DNA of 64,000 bases, taken from Paenibacillus eucommiae. GTDB lineage: Bacteria; Bacillota; Bacilli; Paenibacillales; NBRC-103111. Positions within the stretch are counted from its first letter, which is position 1. Each line of letters starts with the position of its first letter. Where the stretch lies: contig NZ_JAGGLB010000003.1 of the NCBI RefSeq assembly GCF_017874215.1, forward strand, positions 186,001 to 250,000. Direction: 5' to 3'. A model generated the notes under the pieces. That model was not told where the DNA came from and searched no databases. It worked only from the letters and a program-made list of their open reading frames with translations. This document shows positions 7,371 to 15,822 of the stretch, piece after piece. A program made the position numbers and the translations under genes.

Positions 7371-9484
7371 CTGTTTTGCTCTCCTTCATACAGATTTAAA
7401 GCAGCTTCTAGGTCAAATTGAGTTTTGTCTGCCAGTTGTTCGTATTGTTTAAAAAGAAATTTAACGACTTGTTCAAATGCCTCTTTACCTTTTTCATCAT
7501 AACGATTGATCATATTTGCTTGATTCGCTGTTTCCGCAGGTATTTCAGAAGAAAACTCCTTCATGTACCAGTCATCAAATCGTTTAAATTCAGTCTCCAC
7601 TTGAAAATGATGCATCAATGTCCACGTCAATGCTCTTTGCAACAGGTGGACATCATCGCCTGGTTGAGAATTATCATTTATAAGATCGAGTGCTAGAGCA
7701 TAAACCATAATGGGTGGTTCCACATACTCCATATCTACAGAGCTCCAAAGCTTAAATTCCTGACTAGGTGTAAATTGGGTAAGATATTTATGATCATGAT
7801 TCAATATATAAATCACTTTGGGCGCCATGGGGACTTCCAGCCACTCTTCTATATAATTCCACCATTTAAGATATATTTCAGTCGTTTTTTTAGCGCCCTC
7901 CATGATATCGGGATGTCCGACGACTCTCGTTTGCTCAACCTTAATTTCCTTGAAGTTTCCACCAATCAGGGACAAACCATACAGAGAGGTTCCTTGATAT
8001 AAACCATCTTGTACATGTGGGATCGTCAGGGCAACGGGATATTGCTCGTTTTTGTTCATTATTGTGACCTTAAACTCGGTTGGGTAATTCTCAATAAGTC
8101 CACCATTCCGCAGCATAAATTGTACATAGCGGTTATCAAGAGCTTTCGTACTTATCGCTAAATATTTTTGACCAATTAACGGGTACCAGCCTGCTTCCTT
8201 AGGAAGGTAGATCCGGTCGGATTCGATAAAGGAATGCTGCAGCAAGCCATCTTCCCGATATTGCTTCATATCTCCGGCATAATTCAAATTTAAGCTGAGC
8301 TGCTCACCTGGTTCAAGCTTGTCTGAAAGATGGACAGTTAGAAAGTCATTTTCCCTTGAACAAGTGATCTTCACATCACTCGTGCAGTCAGTAACCTTTA
8401 ATTGGTGATGCAAGGTGACATAAACCTCGTTAACAGGTACATCCCCGTTATGCCTAATCGATAGCTGGCTGTTGACTGCAATTTGATTTTCGGCTGGAAA
8501 CTGCACGTTTAAATTCGTACGTTCCATTGAAAAAGGATATGCTTTAGGATTGGATTGCAAATTGTAATATTGAATCTCGTCTTGCCAATCTATTAAGTAC
8601 TGTTTTCCTGTATGAACGAATTGCTCCAGCGCATTATTATATTGTGTATACCGAATTCCGCTAACCACAACGGTAGGGATCATTAGAAGGATGATCAGAG
8701 TAATGGCGATTCTTTGTTCTACTTGCAATCTGCGATTGGGACGAAACAGCAGGAGCGCTACAAGTATGAAAATAAATCCAAGCAATATGACGGCAATTTG
8801 GTGCAGGATCACACCTTCAAATACGCCATTAATCCCCCATATGCCTTCAAACGGAGAAGCGATAAACATCGTATCAAACAGAGATAATAAGTTTAACCTT
8901 GGATTTACATAGGCGAATCCGTAGCTATTGGCTTGAAGTAAAAAAACGATGCCCAGCAAGGCTGGAATACAGATGTAGGTAAACATATTTTTAATCCAGA
9001 CACCGAACAAATATCCGAATGAAACGAGTAAAAAGAAAGCCCCTTCCATTTGAAAAAATAAGTAAATAAGATTTTTGAACGCTTCTTCCATGCTCATATT
9101 TCCGCTTAAAAACCATATGCCTTGAACAAGTAAGGTAATGATCGTAATGCAAAGACCATACGTCTGGGTAACCAGCCATTTTCCTAGTACCCATTCCATA
9201 TTTTTCACCTTATAGGTGACAACCAATAGTTCGAATTCACTTTCATGGTCTTTTCCAGCCATATAGACGGAGAATAAACCGACAATTAATAGGTTTAACA
9301 TCAATATCCACTGGAAGCTGCTATAGAAAACGGCAGCAAGTTCCTGGTAATGAACAGGTTGATTCTCATAAGAAAAAATGACGTATCCCCAGCAAATTAA
9401 ATGAATGATAAGCGGGAGCGCTAGATATTTATTGCGAAGCAATATCCGCATTTCATTGTGATAAATGAGCTTGATCATGTTCAT
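7367..9484 (-). CDS. ABC-2 permease joined to an extracytoplasmic M1-peptidase-like domain lacking the zinc motif
   Basis: 705 residues. Residues about 15-270 contain six or seven hydrophobic helices of an ABC-2 permease (LPLIIHLICWGYVIF, LMLNLLIVGLFSVYMAG, ILLGFIFILVALLLF, ITLIILLMIPTVVVSG). The remaining 400 or so residues are predicted outside the membrane and read like the N-terminal beta domain and start of the catalytic domain of M1 aminopeptidases: SLNLNYAG, GWYPLIG, FKVTIMN and KVIYILNHD. Where M1 enzymes have HExxH there is only LTWTLMHHFQVETEF, so I see no zinc site and predict no peptidase activity. ATGA overlaps on both sides tie it to the ATPase before it and the small permease after it. 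Confidence 0.75.
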   Translation of the reverse strand: MNMIKLIYHNEMRILLRNKYLALPLIIHLICWGYVIFSYENQPVHYQELAAVFYSSFQWILMLNLLIVGLFSVYMAGKDHESEFELLVVTYKVKNMEWVLGKWLVTQTYGLCITIITLLVQGIWFLSGNMSMEEAFKNLIYLFFQMEGAFFLLVSFGYLFGVWIKNMFTYICIPALLGIVFLLQANSYGFAYVNPRLNLLSLFDTMFIASPFEGIWGINGVFEGVILHQIAVILLGFIFILVALLLFRPNRRLQVEQRIAITLIILLMIPTVVVSGIRYTQYNNALEQFVHTGKQYLIDWQDEIQYYNLQSNPKAYPFSMERTNLNVQFPAENQIAVNSQLSIRHNGDVPVNEVYVTLHHQLKVTDCTSDVKITCSRENDFLTVHLSDKLEPGEQLSLNLNYAGDMKQYREDGLLQHSFIESDRIYLPKEAGWYPLIGQKYLAISTKALDNRYVQFMLRNGGLIENYPTEFKVTIMNKNEQYPVALTIPHVQDGLYQGTSLYGLSLIGGNFKEIKVEQTRVVGHPDIMEGAKKTTEIYLKWWNYIEEWLEVPMAPKVIYILNHDHKYLTQFTPSQEFKLWSSVDMEYVEPPIMVYALALDLINDNSQPGDDVHLLQRALTWTLMHHFQVETEFKRFDDWYMKEFSSEIPAETANQANMINRYDEKGKEAFEQVVKFLFKQYEQLADKTQFDLEAALNLYEGEQNR

Positions 9485-10356
9485 ACAACCACCCCATTAA
9501 TGACGGCCATATACCCGTCCTCAATTGTCGGCTGTACAGCCGCGGCATGCGTGTAGGGAGGTTCTTTCGCGATCACCCGAAAAACAGCATGGTTCATTTC
9601 CCTTCTGCTGGAAATAATCAAGTGCTCCCTGGCGACATGGTCATATTCAGCGTATGGCATCTGAAATTCCCAAATACAATTTCTCGCTTTTTGCGCCAAG
9701 GCAGAGGTCATACCTTGAAAAAGAACCTGGCCATGATTCACAACGGCGACCTTCTCACAGCTGGATTCAATATCACTAATAATGTGCGTGGATAGCAGGA
9801 TCGTGCAATCTTTGCTCTTTTTCTCGATTAAATTACGGAAGCGGATTCGTTCAGATGGATCAAGTCCTGCAGTGGGTTCATCCAAAATGATTAATTTGGG
9901 ATTTCCAAGTAATGCCTGGGCAATGCCCAGCCGCCTCTTCATGCCTCCGGAATAGCTTTTTATTTTTTTATCCGCATGCGGCAGCAGATTCATTTCATCG
10001 AGCACGCGTTCAACCTGCTGGGATCTTTCCTTAGGCTGAGTTAACCTTTTCATCGATCCCACGTAATGTAAAAACTCTTTGCCTGTGAATTGCAGTGGTG
10101 CGTGGAAATTTTGTGGCAAATAACCAAGTATCCCCCGGATTTGGTCTCCTTCCTTAGCTAAATCATAATCATAGATGGTAATGTCCCCATCCTTATAAGG
10201 AAGAATCGTACTCAGGATTTTCATTAAAGTCGTCTTGCCAGCCCCATTAGGCCCAAGAAGACCGAATAAACCTGTTTCAATTTGCAGATGAATATCCTTT
10301 AATGCTTGAAAGCTGCGATAGGTTTTATTAATACCTGCTATTTTTATAGTATACAT
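9481..10356 (-). CDS. ABC transporter ATP-binding protein, first gene of the ECF-ABC operon
   Basis: 291 residues of the ABC-2/bacteriocin-export ATPase type: Walker A LGPNGAGKTT near residue 35, Q-loop GYLPQNFH, signature YSGGMKRRLG, Walker B LIILDEPTAGLD and H-loop LLSTHI. All catalytic residues are present. GGGGAG lies 8 bases before the ATG. It is the promoter-proximal gene and overlaps the fused permease by ATGA. It energises an export-type transporter; context suggests envelope-stress or antibiotic-peptide defence, since ECF factors in Firmicutes mostly answer such signals. That role is inferred. Confidence 0.88.
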   Translation of the reverse strand: MYTIKIAGINKTYRSFQALKDIHLQIETGLFGLLGPNGAGKTTLMKILSTILPYKDGDITIYDYDLAKEGDQIRGILGYLPQNFHAPLQFTGKEFLHYVGSMKRLTQPKERSQQVERVLDEMNLLPHADKKIKSYSGGMKRRLGIAQALLGNPKLIILDEPTAGLDPSERIRFRNLIEKKSKDCTILLSTHIISDIESSCEKVAVVNHGQVLFQGMTSALAQKARNCIWEFQMPYAEYDHVAREHLIISSRREMNHAVFRVIAKEPPYTHAAAVQPTIEDGYMAVINGVVV

Positions 10357-10391
10357 ACGCTTCTCTCCCCGAAAATCAAAGTTCTAACCTT

Positions 10392-10420
10392 TACACGAGC
10401 AGCTGAGAGAAATTGTTTCA
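10392..10420 (-). promoter_or_regulatory. Candidate ECF-sigma promoter of the ABC operon
   Basis: On the minus strand TGAAAC (10420-10415) is followed after 17 bases by CGTGTA (10397-10392). This matches the AAC-type -35 and CGT-type -10 of Firmicute ECF promoters (for example SigW TGAAAC/CGTATA). The -10 lies about 36 bases before the ATPase start. Because the operon encodes an ECF factor, autoregulation is the simplest reading. Confidence 0.65.
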
Positions 10421-10487
10421 TTATTAAGAAAAACGTTTGGCGGTGACCTTTGAGGTGCGTGTAAGTGACTTGGGTGCGTTGCGGAGG

Positions 10488-10716
10488 GAATGACTGTGAG
10501 CTCCAGCCGCTGTTAAAGATTTGTTCCCTTCAATGGAATGGATGAGGAGGTTGGAACAAATCTTTAAAGGCGGGCGCTAACGCTCTTCCACCCACAGCCA
10601 TTCCCTCTTCTTAGCTACAATCGCTCGAATCACACGAACACCAAGCTCAAACGGGCAGCCAACAAGGGTTTTACTCTTGGCTGGAGGAGATCTTCCCATC
10701 GGGCAAAACCGCTGTC
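10488..10716. repeat. Dispersed repeat module, copy A, with 15-bp inverted repeat
   Basis: About 230 bases that align by eye with 28931-29190. It contains a perfect inverted repeat TTAAAGATTTGTTCC (10513-10527) and its complement (10553-10567) with a 25-base loop, then a conserved tract including GCTCTTCCACCCA and GGCTGGAGGAGAT. It lies upstream of the ECF-ABC operon promoter. A short open frame on the minus strand is shared by both copies but has no convincing ribosome binding site. Confidence 0.7.
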
Positions 10717-10888
10717 GATTAACTCTGGACAAAAAATAGATGTGCCAAGCGTTGTTGATTAACATATATGTTTATTTCCACTACTCTCTTTCCCTACCTA
10801 TAGCATACATGCCAATAAGAACCGACCCTGGGGGACAAAAAGATGCATAAGTACATCATTTTTGGATTCGAATGCACCTATAAAAGGA

Positions 10889-11025
10889 AATTACTGCAAA
10901 TCTGCAGGATTTTAGGTGTCTCTTGTCCATTAGAGCGCTCCAAGTGACTATTTTCCTGCACTTTTGCAGCAATTCTTGGCCAATACCCGATTTCAGGCGA
11001 AAAATCCTGTACTTTTGCAGGATTT
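10889..11025. repeat. Three TGCAG hairpin elements in a row
   Basis: Three related hairpins at 10889-10914, 10952-10974 and 11001-11025, roughly 50-60 bases apart. The clearest reads AATCCTG-TACTTTTG-CAGGATT. The others are TTCCTGCACTTTTGCAGCAA and CTGCAAATCTGCAGGAT. They share a core of about CCTGCACTTTTGCAGGA. No gene is seen here. Confidence 0.6.
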
Positions 11026-11132
11026 ACTATGAGGAGAGTCCAAGGCTTTGGCCTCCAAAGCAGGGGGCCTCCAAGGCTGCTGAAAGGCGAGTTTTGATCG
11101 ATTTCAGTGGGAGTTTAGTTAATCGACAGCCC

Positions 11133-11210
11133 CAAAAACATCGTTAAAATCCCTTTTTACCCCAAGAGAGGCCAACCGTCCTCTTATAACGATGAAAAAT
11201 ATCGTTAATT
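11133..11210. repeat. TTAACGATG-type palindrome, cluster A (one hairpin and one half)
   Basis: TAACGAT (11187-11193) pairs with ATCGTTA (11201-11207) across a short A-rich loop, and a half element AACATCGTTAAAA occurs at 11137-11149. The left flank (GGCCAACCGTCCTCTTATAACGATG, split here only for description) is clearly related to the flank of the hairpin at 29340-29362. Confidence 0.6.
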
Positions 11211-11237
11211 GAATCACCCGCTCCGTGATTTATTGAA

Positions 11238-11266
11238 TTGACACTCGGAGTAGTCCATGTTATCTT
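11238..11266 (+). promoter_or_regulatory. SigA-type promoter of the ABC-F leader
   Basis: A perfect -35 TTGACA (11238-11243), a 17-base spacer and a -10 TATCTT (11261-11266). Transcription would start near 11273, a few bases before the first leader ribosome binding site AAGGAGG (11283-11289). Confidence 0.8.
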
Positions 11267-11299
11267 TAAATATATTTTTAATAAGGAGGCATGTCATCT

Positions 11300-11326
11300 A
11301 TGTTCTACTACATACGTTTAAGATAA
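11300..11326 (+). CDS. Leader peptide 1, MFYYIRLR, upstream of the ABC-F gene
   Basis: Eight codons and TAA, with AAGGAGG ten bases before the ATG and immediately downstream of a strong promoter. The peptide ends in Arg-Leu-Arg. Established work on ErmD and MsrA leaders (peptides with RLR or RLK near the end) shows that Arg/Lys-X-Arg/Lys motifs arrest macrolide-bound ribosomes. An intrinsic terminator begins about ten bases after the stop. The expected role is drug-dependent ribosome stalling that prevents or overrides termination. It is too short to be found by ordinary gene callers. An in-frame ATG at 11291 lies too close to the ribosome binding site. Confidence 0.72.
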   Translation: MFYYIRLR

Positions 11327-11335
11327 GCTGGCAAT

Positions 11336-11371
11336 AAAAAGCGGATTTTCCACAGATTGTGGGCTTTTTTT
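11336..11371 (+). terminator. Leader attenuator terminator of the ABC-F gene
   Basis: CCACA (11350-11354) pairs with TGTGG (11358-11362). Outside this, AAAAAGC (11336-11342) can pair with GC plus the T-run (11363-11371), leaving a bulge. The hairpin is followed by at least seven T. It lies between the first leader peptide and the structural gene, 340 bases upstream of it, so it must be conditional for the gene to be expressed. Confidence 0.72.
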
Positions 11372-11612
11372 GAGCTGCTTATTTTTACGTGTGTAGACAT
11401 GGATCGCGATTTGGATAGCTTTTTGCTATACCCTCTTCGCCATGCTCTCTCTCGTGATAAATGCAGATTTAAGCCCGCGTTGTGGACTTGGATCTGTATT
11501 TTTTATTGCCAGAAAACAGTGAAATGTTGGTGCCAGAGGATCAACGGACGAGATGCGCCGGACACAGCCAATCGAAGCCTTCCATGTGTGTTAGGAGAAA
11601 GGAGCTAAATAT

Positions 11613-11645
11613 ATGCGATATATGCATTGGTATTTCTTTATATAA
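11613..11645 (+). CDS. Leader peptide 2, MRYMHWYFFI, upstream of the ABC-F gene
   Basis: Ten codons and TAA, preceded by AAGGAG (11599-11604) eight bases before the ATG. It ends about 55 bases before the ABC-F ribosome binding site, directly ahead of two alternative hairpins. The aromatic-rich composition and position resemble leader peptides of translationally attenuated resistance genes. The actual inducer and stall site cannot be predicted. It could be a chance short frame, but spacing and placement are good. Confidence 0.55.
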   Translation: MRYMHWYFFI

Positions 11646-11657
11646 TCCTCACTTCGT

Positions 11658-11695
11658 AAATCGCAGGCTATCCTGCGAACAGAAAACTGCGATTT
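11658..11695 (+). promoter_or_regulatory. Mutually exclusive hairpins next to the ABC-F ribosome binding site
   Basis: TCGCAGG (11661-11667) pairs with CCTGCGA (11672-11678), but AAATCGCAG (11658-11666) can also pair with CTGCGATTT (11687-11695). Both cannot form at once. The outer arm ends four bases before GGAGG of the structural gene (11700-11704). This geometry is as expected for translational attenuation controlled by a stalled ribosome on the preceding leader peptide. Confidence 0.55.
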
Positions 11696-11713
11696 CTGAA
11701 GGAGGAAAATACG

Positions 11714-13177
11714 ATGGAATTATTGATAAAAGCAAAAGGTATTCAAGTGGAATATATGGGACGCGATGTGTTAGACATTGACGATTTGGAACTTTATGAT
11801 TATGATCGCATCGGTCTGGTAGGTGCGAACGGGGCAGGCAAAAGTACATTGCTAAAAGTGTTGTTAGGTGAACTTCCTTTAACACATGGCAATATAGTCC
11901 GTGAGGGTAATTTTAGCTATATACCTCAGTTGGATGATGTATTCGTACAAGAAGTACAGGATTATGCTTTAATGGGCAAGCTGGGGATTGATGGTTTTAA
12001 AGTGGAGCATATGAGCGGTGGCGAAGAAACCCGGCTAAAAATTGCACAGGCGCTCTCAGGAGAGGTACATGGTATCTTTGCCGATGAACCCACTTGTCAC
12101 CTGGATCGTGGTGGTATAGACTTTTTGATCAACCAGCTTAAATATTATTCTGGCGCATTGCTTATCATTAGTCATGACCGCTATTTCCTTGATCAAGTCG
12201 TCGATAAGATTTGGGAGTTGAAAGAGGGGAAAATTACTGAGTATTGGGGTGGATATTCCGAATACTTGGCCCAAAAGGAAGAAGAACGGCAAAGTCAGGC
12301 TGCACAATATAAGCAGTTAGCTGCTGAACGAGACAGGTTAGAGAAAGCAATCACCGAAAAACAGAATCAGGCTCGGAAAATAGATCAAAAGGCCAAGGGT
12401 GCTTCAAGAAAGAACGATACTGAAAGCGGCGGACGTCTTGGTCATCAAAAAACGACGGGCAGCAAACAAAAGAAGCTCCATAATGCAGCTAAAAATATGG
12501 AACATAGAGTCGAGGCGCTCGGTGATATGAAACCACCTGAAGCAATTCGTTCCTTCCAATTCCGGCAAAGCAAAACCTTGGAACTTCACAATCCGCTTCC
12601 TATCACGGGGAAAGAGGTCTGCAAACAGATCGGGGGCAAGGTCATTTTTGAAAATGCGTCCTTCCAATTTCCATTGGGCGCCAAGATTGCGGTAACAGGT
12701 GCAAATGGAACAGGTAAAACCACGCTTTTCAAAATGATACTAGATCGTGAAGAGGGTATCACCTTATCACCTAAAGTGGAAATCGGCTACTTTGCTCAAA
12801 ACAGTTACAAGCTTGAACGTAATCAGGGTGTTATGCAGTTCATGCAGGAAAGCTGTGATTATCAGGTGGCGGAAATTCGCGCCGTACTGGCATCTATGGG
12901 ATTTTCTCATCAGGATGTACGCAAGGAGCTATCTGTTTTAAGTGGTGGCGAAATCATTAAATTGCAGCTTGCCAAAATGCTGCTAGGGCGATATAACATC
13001 TTGCTTATGGATGAACCAAGCAATTTCCTTGATCTTCCTGCTGTGGAAGCGTTAGAAAATTTGATGAAGAACTACGCGGGTACACTTATATTTATCACGC
13101 ACGATCTTCGTTTGTTGGAGAATGTAGCTGATATCGTTTATGAAATTGAGGATAGAAAGATCATTCTGAGGAATTAG
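11714..13177 (+). CDS. ABC-F ribosomal protection protein (Vga/Lsa/VmlR/Msr type)
   Basis: 487 residues, two ABC domains in one chain and no membrane helices. Domain 1: Walker [10 protein letters not shown], signature [10 protein letters not shown], Walker [13 protein letters not shown] charged linker of about 80 residues (roughly 195-290) includes the arm that reaches the ribosomal P/E site. Domain 2: [30 protein letters not shown]. Short length without extra insertions fits the antibiotic-resistance ABC-F subgroup, which displaces lincosamides, streptogramin A, pleuromutilins or macrolides from the ribosome. Which drugs are covered depends on the linker tip and cannot be read off. GGAGG lies nine bases before the ATG. 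A leader with promoter, two short peptides, terminator and switching hairpins precedes it, so expression is probably drug-induced. Confidence 0.88.
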   Translation: MELLIKAKGIQVEYMGRDVLDIDDLELYDYDRIGLVGANGAGKSTLLKVLLGELPLTHGNIVREGNFSYIPQLDDVFVQEVQDYALMGKLGIDGFKVEHMSGGEETRLKIAQALSGEVHGIFADEPTCHLDRGGIDFLINQLKYYSGALLIISHDRYFLDQVVDKIWELKEGKITEYWGGYSEYLAQKEEERQSQAAQYKQLAAERDRLEKAITEKQNQARKIDQKAKGASRKNDTESGGRLGHQKTTGSKQKKLHNAAKNMEHRVEALGDMKPPEAIRSFQFRQSKTLELHNPLPITGKEVCKQIGGKVIFENASFQFPLGAKIAVTGANGTGKTTLFKMILDREEGITLSPKVEIGYFAQNSYKLERNQGVMQFMQESCDYQVAEIRAVLASMGFSHQDVRKELSVLSGGEIIKLQLAKMLLGRYNILLMDEPSNFLDLPAVEALENLMKNYAGTLIFITHDLRLLENVADIVYEIEDRKIILRN

Positions 13178-13240
13178 CGAAGTTTGACGAGTGAACTATG
13201 ATTGAGCTAACGGCTGCATAGTTCAATGTCCTAAATAAGA

Positions 13241-13270
13241 CGAGACTGCCGACATGGATTGGTAGTCTCG
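13241..13270 (+). terminator. Hairpin downstream of the ABC-F gene
   Basis: CGAGACTGCC (13241-13250) pairs with GGTAGTCTCG (13261-13270) with one G-T pair and a ten-base loop. Only a weak T-rich tail (CTTCGTTT) follows, so termination may be moderate. Confidence 0.55.
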
Positions 13271-13293
13271 CTTCGTTTGATGGAAAATGGGTA

Positions 13294-13325
13294 GAGGCTC
13301 CCGCCGCTGTTAAAGATATGTTTCC
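13294..13325. repeat. Truncated copy of the dispersed repeat module
   Basis: GAGGCTCCCGCCGCTGTTAA and the following AGATATGTTTCC match the left end of the modules at 10488 and 28931 (GGCTCCAGCCGCTGTTAAAG...). The right arm and the remainder are missing; the metE terminator follows. Confidence 0.55.
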
Positions 13326-13340
13326 TGATTGGACTATTGG

Positions 13341-13374
13341 AAAAAGGCAGACGTCCTATTTAGGACGTCTACCC
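13341..13374 (-). terminator. Intrinsic terminator of metE
   Basis: AGACGTCC (13349-13356) pairs with GGACGTCT (13363-13370), extended by flanking GG/CC. On the minus strand the stem is followed by TTTTT (13345-13341). It lies about 60 bases after the metE stop. Confidence 0.8.
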
Positions 13375-13434
13375 TCTCCTCTATTATTCAGATCCCGTTA
13401 ACTATTAGCTTTCGTTAGCTTCTGTAAGCTTCCC

Positions 13435-15723
13435 TTAGCCTACAGGGACATACTGTTCACGAGCGATCTGCGTTGCTTTCACCATGTTGCGCAAGGAATC
13501 CACTGTTTCTTCGAGTCCGCGTGTTTTAAGTCCGCAATCTGGGTTAATCCAGAATAGCTTAGGATCCAGCACACGCAGGGCACGTTCGATCATGCTCGTC
13601 ATTTCCTCTACGCGTGGAACACGTGGACTATGGATATCATATACACCTAAACCAATTCCCAGTTTGTAGGTGTTAAGCTCAAAGCTATGAATCAGCTCAC
13701 CATGGCTGCGTGAGGTTTCGATCGAAATCACATCTGCATCCATTGCTTCAATGGAATCGATCATGTCATGAAACTCGCAATAACACATATGTGTGTGAAT
13801 TTGTGTAGTATCCTGCACGGTGCAGGTAGTCATACGGAATGCCTTGACTGCCCACGCCAGATAATTGGCCTGCTCTTCTTCTTTGAGCGGAAGCCCTTCA
13901 CGAACCGCAGGCTCATCAACCTGTATCATGCCGATGCCAGCTTTCTCCAGAGCCTCAACTTCTTGTCTAAGCGCATAGGCCAACTGGTAAGCGATCTGTT
14001 CACGGGGAATATCTTCACGAACAAATGACCAATTCATGATCGTAATCGGGCCAGTCAGCATCCCTTTAACGGGACGTTCCGTCCGTGATTGTGCATACTT
14101 GGTTTCTTCGACGGTCATTTCTCCGATAAAAGCAACGTCCCCGAATATGACCGGTGGCTTCACACAGCGTGAGCCGTACGACTGTACCCATCCGTTTTGC
14201 GTGAAAGCAAAGCCCGCGAGCTTTTCACCGAAAAACTCGACCATATCAGTCCGTTCAAATTCCCCATGCACAAGCACGTCCAGACCAATTTCTTCCTGCA
14301 GCTTAATCCAGATATCGATTTGTTCCCGGATAAATGCGGCATACTGCTCGGTATTCCATTCACCCTTGCGCCATAATTGACGGGCCTTGCGTACTTCTGC
14401 AGATTGAGGAAAGCTGCCGATTGTCGTCGTTGGAAATATTGGCAATTGCCATTTCTTTTGTTGAGCAACATTACGATCTGCAAATGGACGGCTGCGTACC
14501 AGTTGCTGATTACTAATGGATGCAACGGCTTGTTGAATGTCGCTGCGGTTACGATCACTTGATTGCTTGAGCGCTTCATGAGCGCGATCGTTTTCTTCCA
14601 GCTCCGCAGCAATTTCTGCATCATCCGAAGAAATCGCTTTGGCAAGAATGGCCAGCTCATCCAGCTTCTCATCTGCAAAGGCTAGCGCATTTTTCAGTTC
14701 AGGAGCAAGCTTTGTTTCACTACCTACTGTTACGGGAACATGAAGCAAGCTGCAGGATGTTTGCACGATCAGAGACTCAGGTTTCACAGATGTGCTTAGC
14801 TCTTTAAGAAGCTCAAGCTTATTGCGAAGTGGTGCTTTCCAGATACCACGTCCGTCTATGATGCCTGCACCTAGAACCTTGTCTGCCGGGAAACCATGTG
14901 ATCTAATCGACGATAGATTACCAGAATAACCGTGAACGAAGTCAAGACCGATACCTTTGACAGGCAGCGCGACAACGTCGCTGTAATACTGAACGGATTC
15001 GAAGTAGGTTTGCAGCATGATGTTGAGTTTTGGCGCCGCTTCTGCAAACGTCTTATAAATGGTGTTCAATCGTTGAATATCTTCATTATTTAACTTCGTT
15101 ACGAGAATCGGTTCGTCGATCTGTACCCATTCAACACCCTCGCTTGAAAGCTCCTGAAGAATCTGCACATACAGCGGCAGCAAACGCTCGAGCCATAAAT
15201 CAGTTTCCGACTGGCTGTATCCTTTGGACAGCTTCAAGAAAGTCAAAGGTCCGACGATAACTGGCTTACCTTCAATACCAAGCTTTTCTTTAGCTTCGCG
15301 GTAAGCAATTAACGGTTTGTTTTCTGTAAGCTGTGGCAATGCTCCGTCCAGTTCAGGTACGATATAGTGATAATTCGTGTTAAACCATTTGGTCATTTCG
15401 CTTGCAGTAGCTTCCTTTGTCCCACGGGCAACTCCGTAATAAGTAGACAAAGGCACGACGCCGCCTTTATATGAAAAACGCTGCGGAATAATACCAAACA
15501 TTGCAGCAGTATCCAGTATATGATCATAATAGCTAAAATCATTGACCGGGATGAGCGTAATGCCTCTCTCCTGCTGCTTGCGCAAATGATTCAGCCGAAT
15601 CTCCTGCAGTTGGCGGTGAAAATCGGACTCTTCGAGTTTGCCTGCCCAGAATGCTTCAAGTGCTTTCTTCCATTCCCGATCTTTTCCAATTCGTGGATAT
15701 CCCAGTACACTACTTTTTATCAT
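13435..15723 (-). CDS. metE: Cobalamin-independent methionine synthase
   Basis: 762 residues, close to the E. coli enzyme. It transfers the methyl group of 5-methyltetrahydropteroyltriglutamate to homocysteine, the last step of methionine synthesis, in the cytosol. The N-terminal barrel starts SSVLGYPRIGKDREWKKALE and the linker KKWQLPIFPTTTIGSFPQ leads into the catalytic barrel. Zinc ligands are visible in HTHMCYCEF and NPDCGLKTRG, and the folate/homocysteine region in GMLTGPITIMNWSFVR. GGGGAG lies upstream of the ATG. A LysR gene precedes it in the same direction, and the 140-base gap carries a MetR-like dyad. No SAM riboswitch or T-box is seen, so control is probably by the LysR protein. 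Confidence 0.97.
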   Translation of the reverse strand: MIKSSVLGYPRIGKDREWKKALEAFWAGKLEESDFHRQLQEIRLNHLRKQQERGITLIPVNDFSYYDHILDTAAMFGIIPQRFSYKGGVVPLSTYYGVARGTKEATASEMTKWFNTNYHYIVPELDGALPQLTENKPLIAYREAKEKLGIEGKPVIVGPLTFLKLSKGYSQSETDLWLERLLPLYVQILQELSSEGVEWVQIDEPILVTKLNNEDIQRLNTIYKTFAEAAPKLNIMLQTYFESVQYYSDVVALPVKGIGLDFVHGYSGNLSSIRSHGFPADKVLGAGIIDGRGIWKAPLRNKLELLKELSTSVKPESLIVQTSCSLLHVPVTVGSETKLAPELKNALAFADEKLDELAILAKAISSDDAEIAAELEENDRAHEALKQSSDRNRSDIQQAVASISNQQLVRSRPFADRNVAQQKKWQLPIFPTTTIGSFPQSAEVRKARQLWRKGEWNTEQYAAFIREQIDIWIKLQEEIGLDVLVHGEFERTDMVEFFGEKLAGFAFTQNGWVQSYGSRCVKPPVIFGDVAFIGEMTVEETKYAQSRTERPVKGMLTGPITIMNWSFVREDIPREQIAYQLAYALRQEVEALEKAGIGMIQVDEPAVREGLPLKEEEQANYLAWAVKAFRMTTCTVQDTTQIHTHMCYCEFHDMIDSIEAMDADVISIETSRSHGELIHSFELNTYKLGIGLGVYDIHSPRVPRVEEMTSMIERALRVLDPKLFWINPDCGLKTRGLEETVDSLRNMVKATQIAREQYVPVG

Positions 15724-15822
15724 CTTGTAAACTCCCCTGTGTAAAATTTTTGTATGGTTCGGTTGTTTGGTTGTTTACAAGAAAGATATCACGGATTACC
15801 AGATATAGGGTAACTCCATTAA

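Noticed and set aside
10577..10765. Small minus-strand open frame related to one at 29007-29243
   Set aside because: The shared residues come from the dispersed DNA module. Neither copy has a good SD, and the ends differ, so they are repeat shadows.
11482..11781. 99-codon plus-strand frame in the ABC-F leader
   Set aside because: It runs through the regulatory hairpins and the real SD and has no ribosome binding site of its own.
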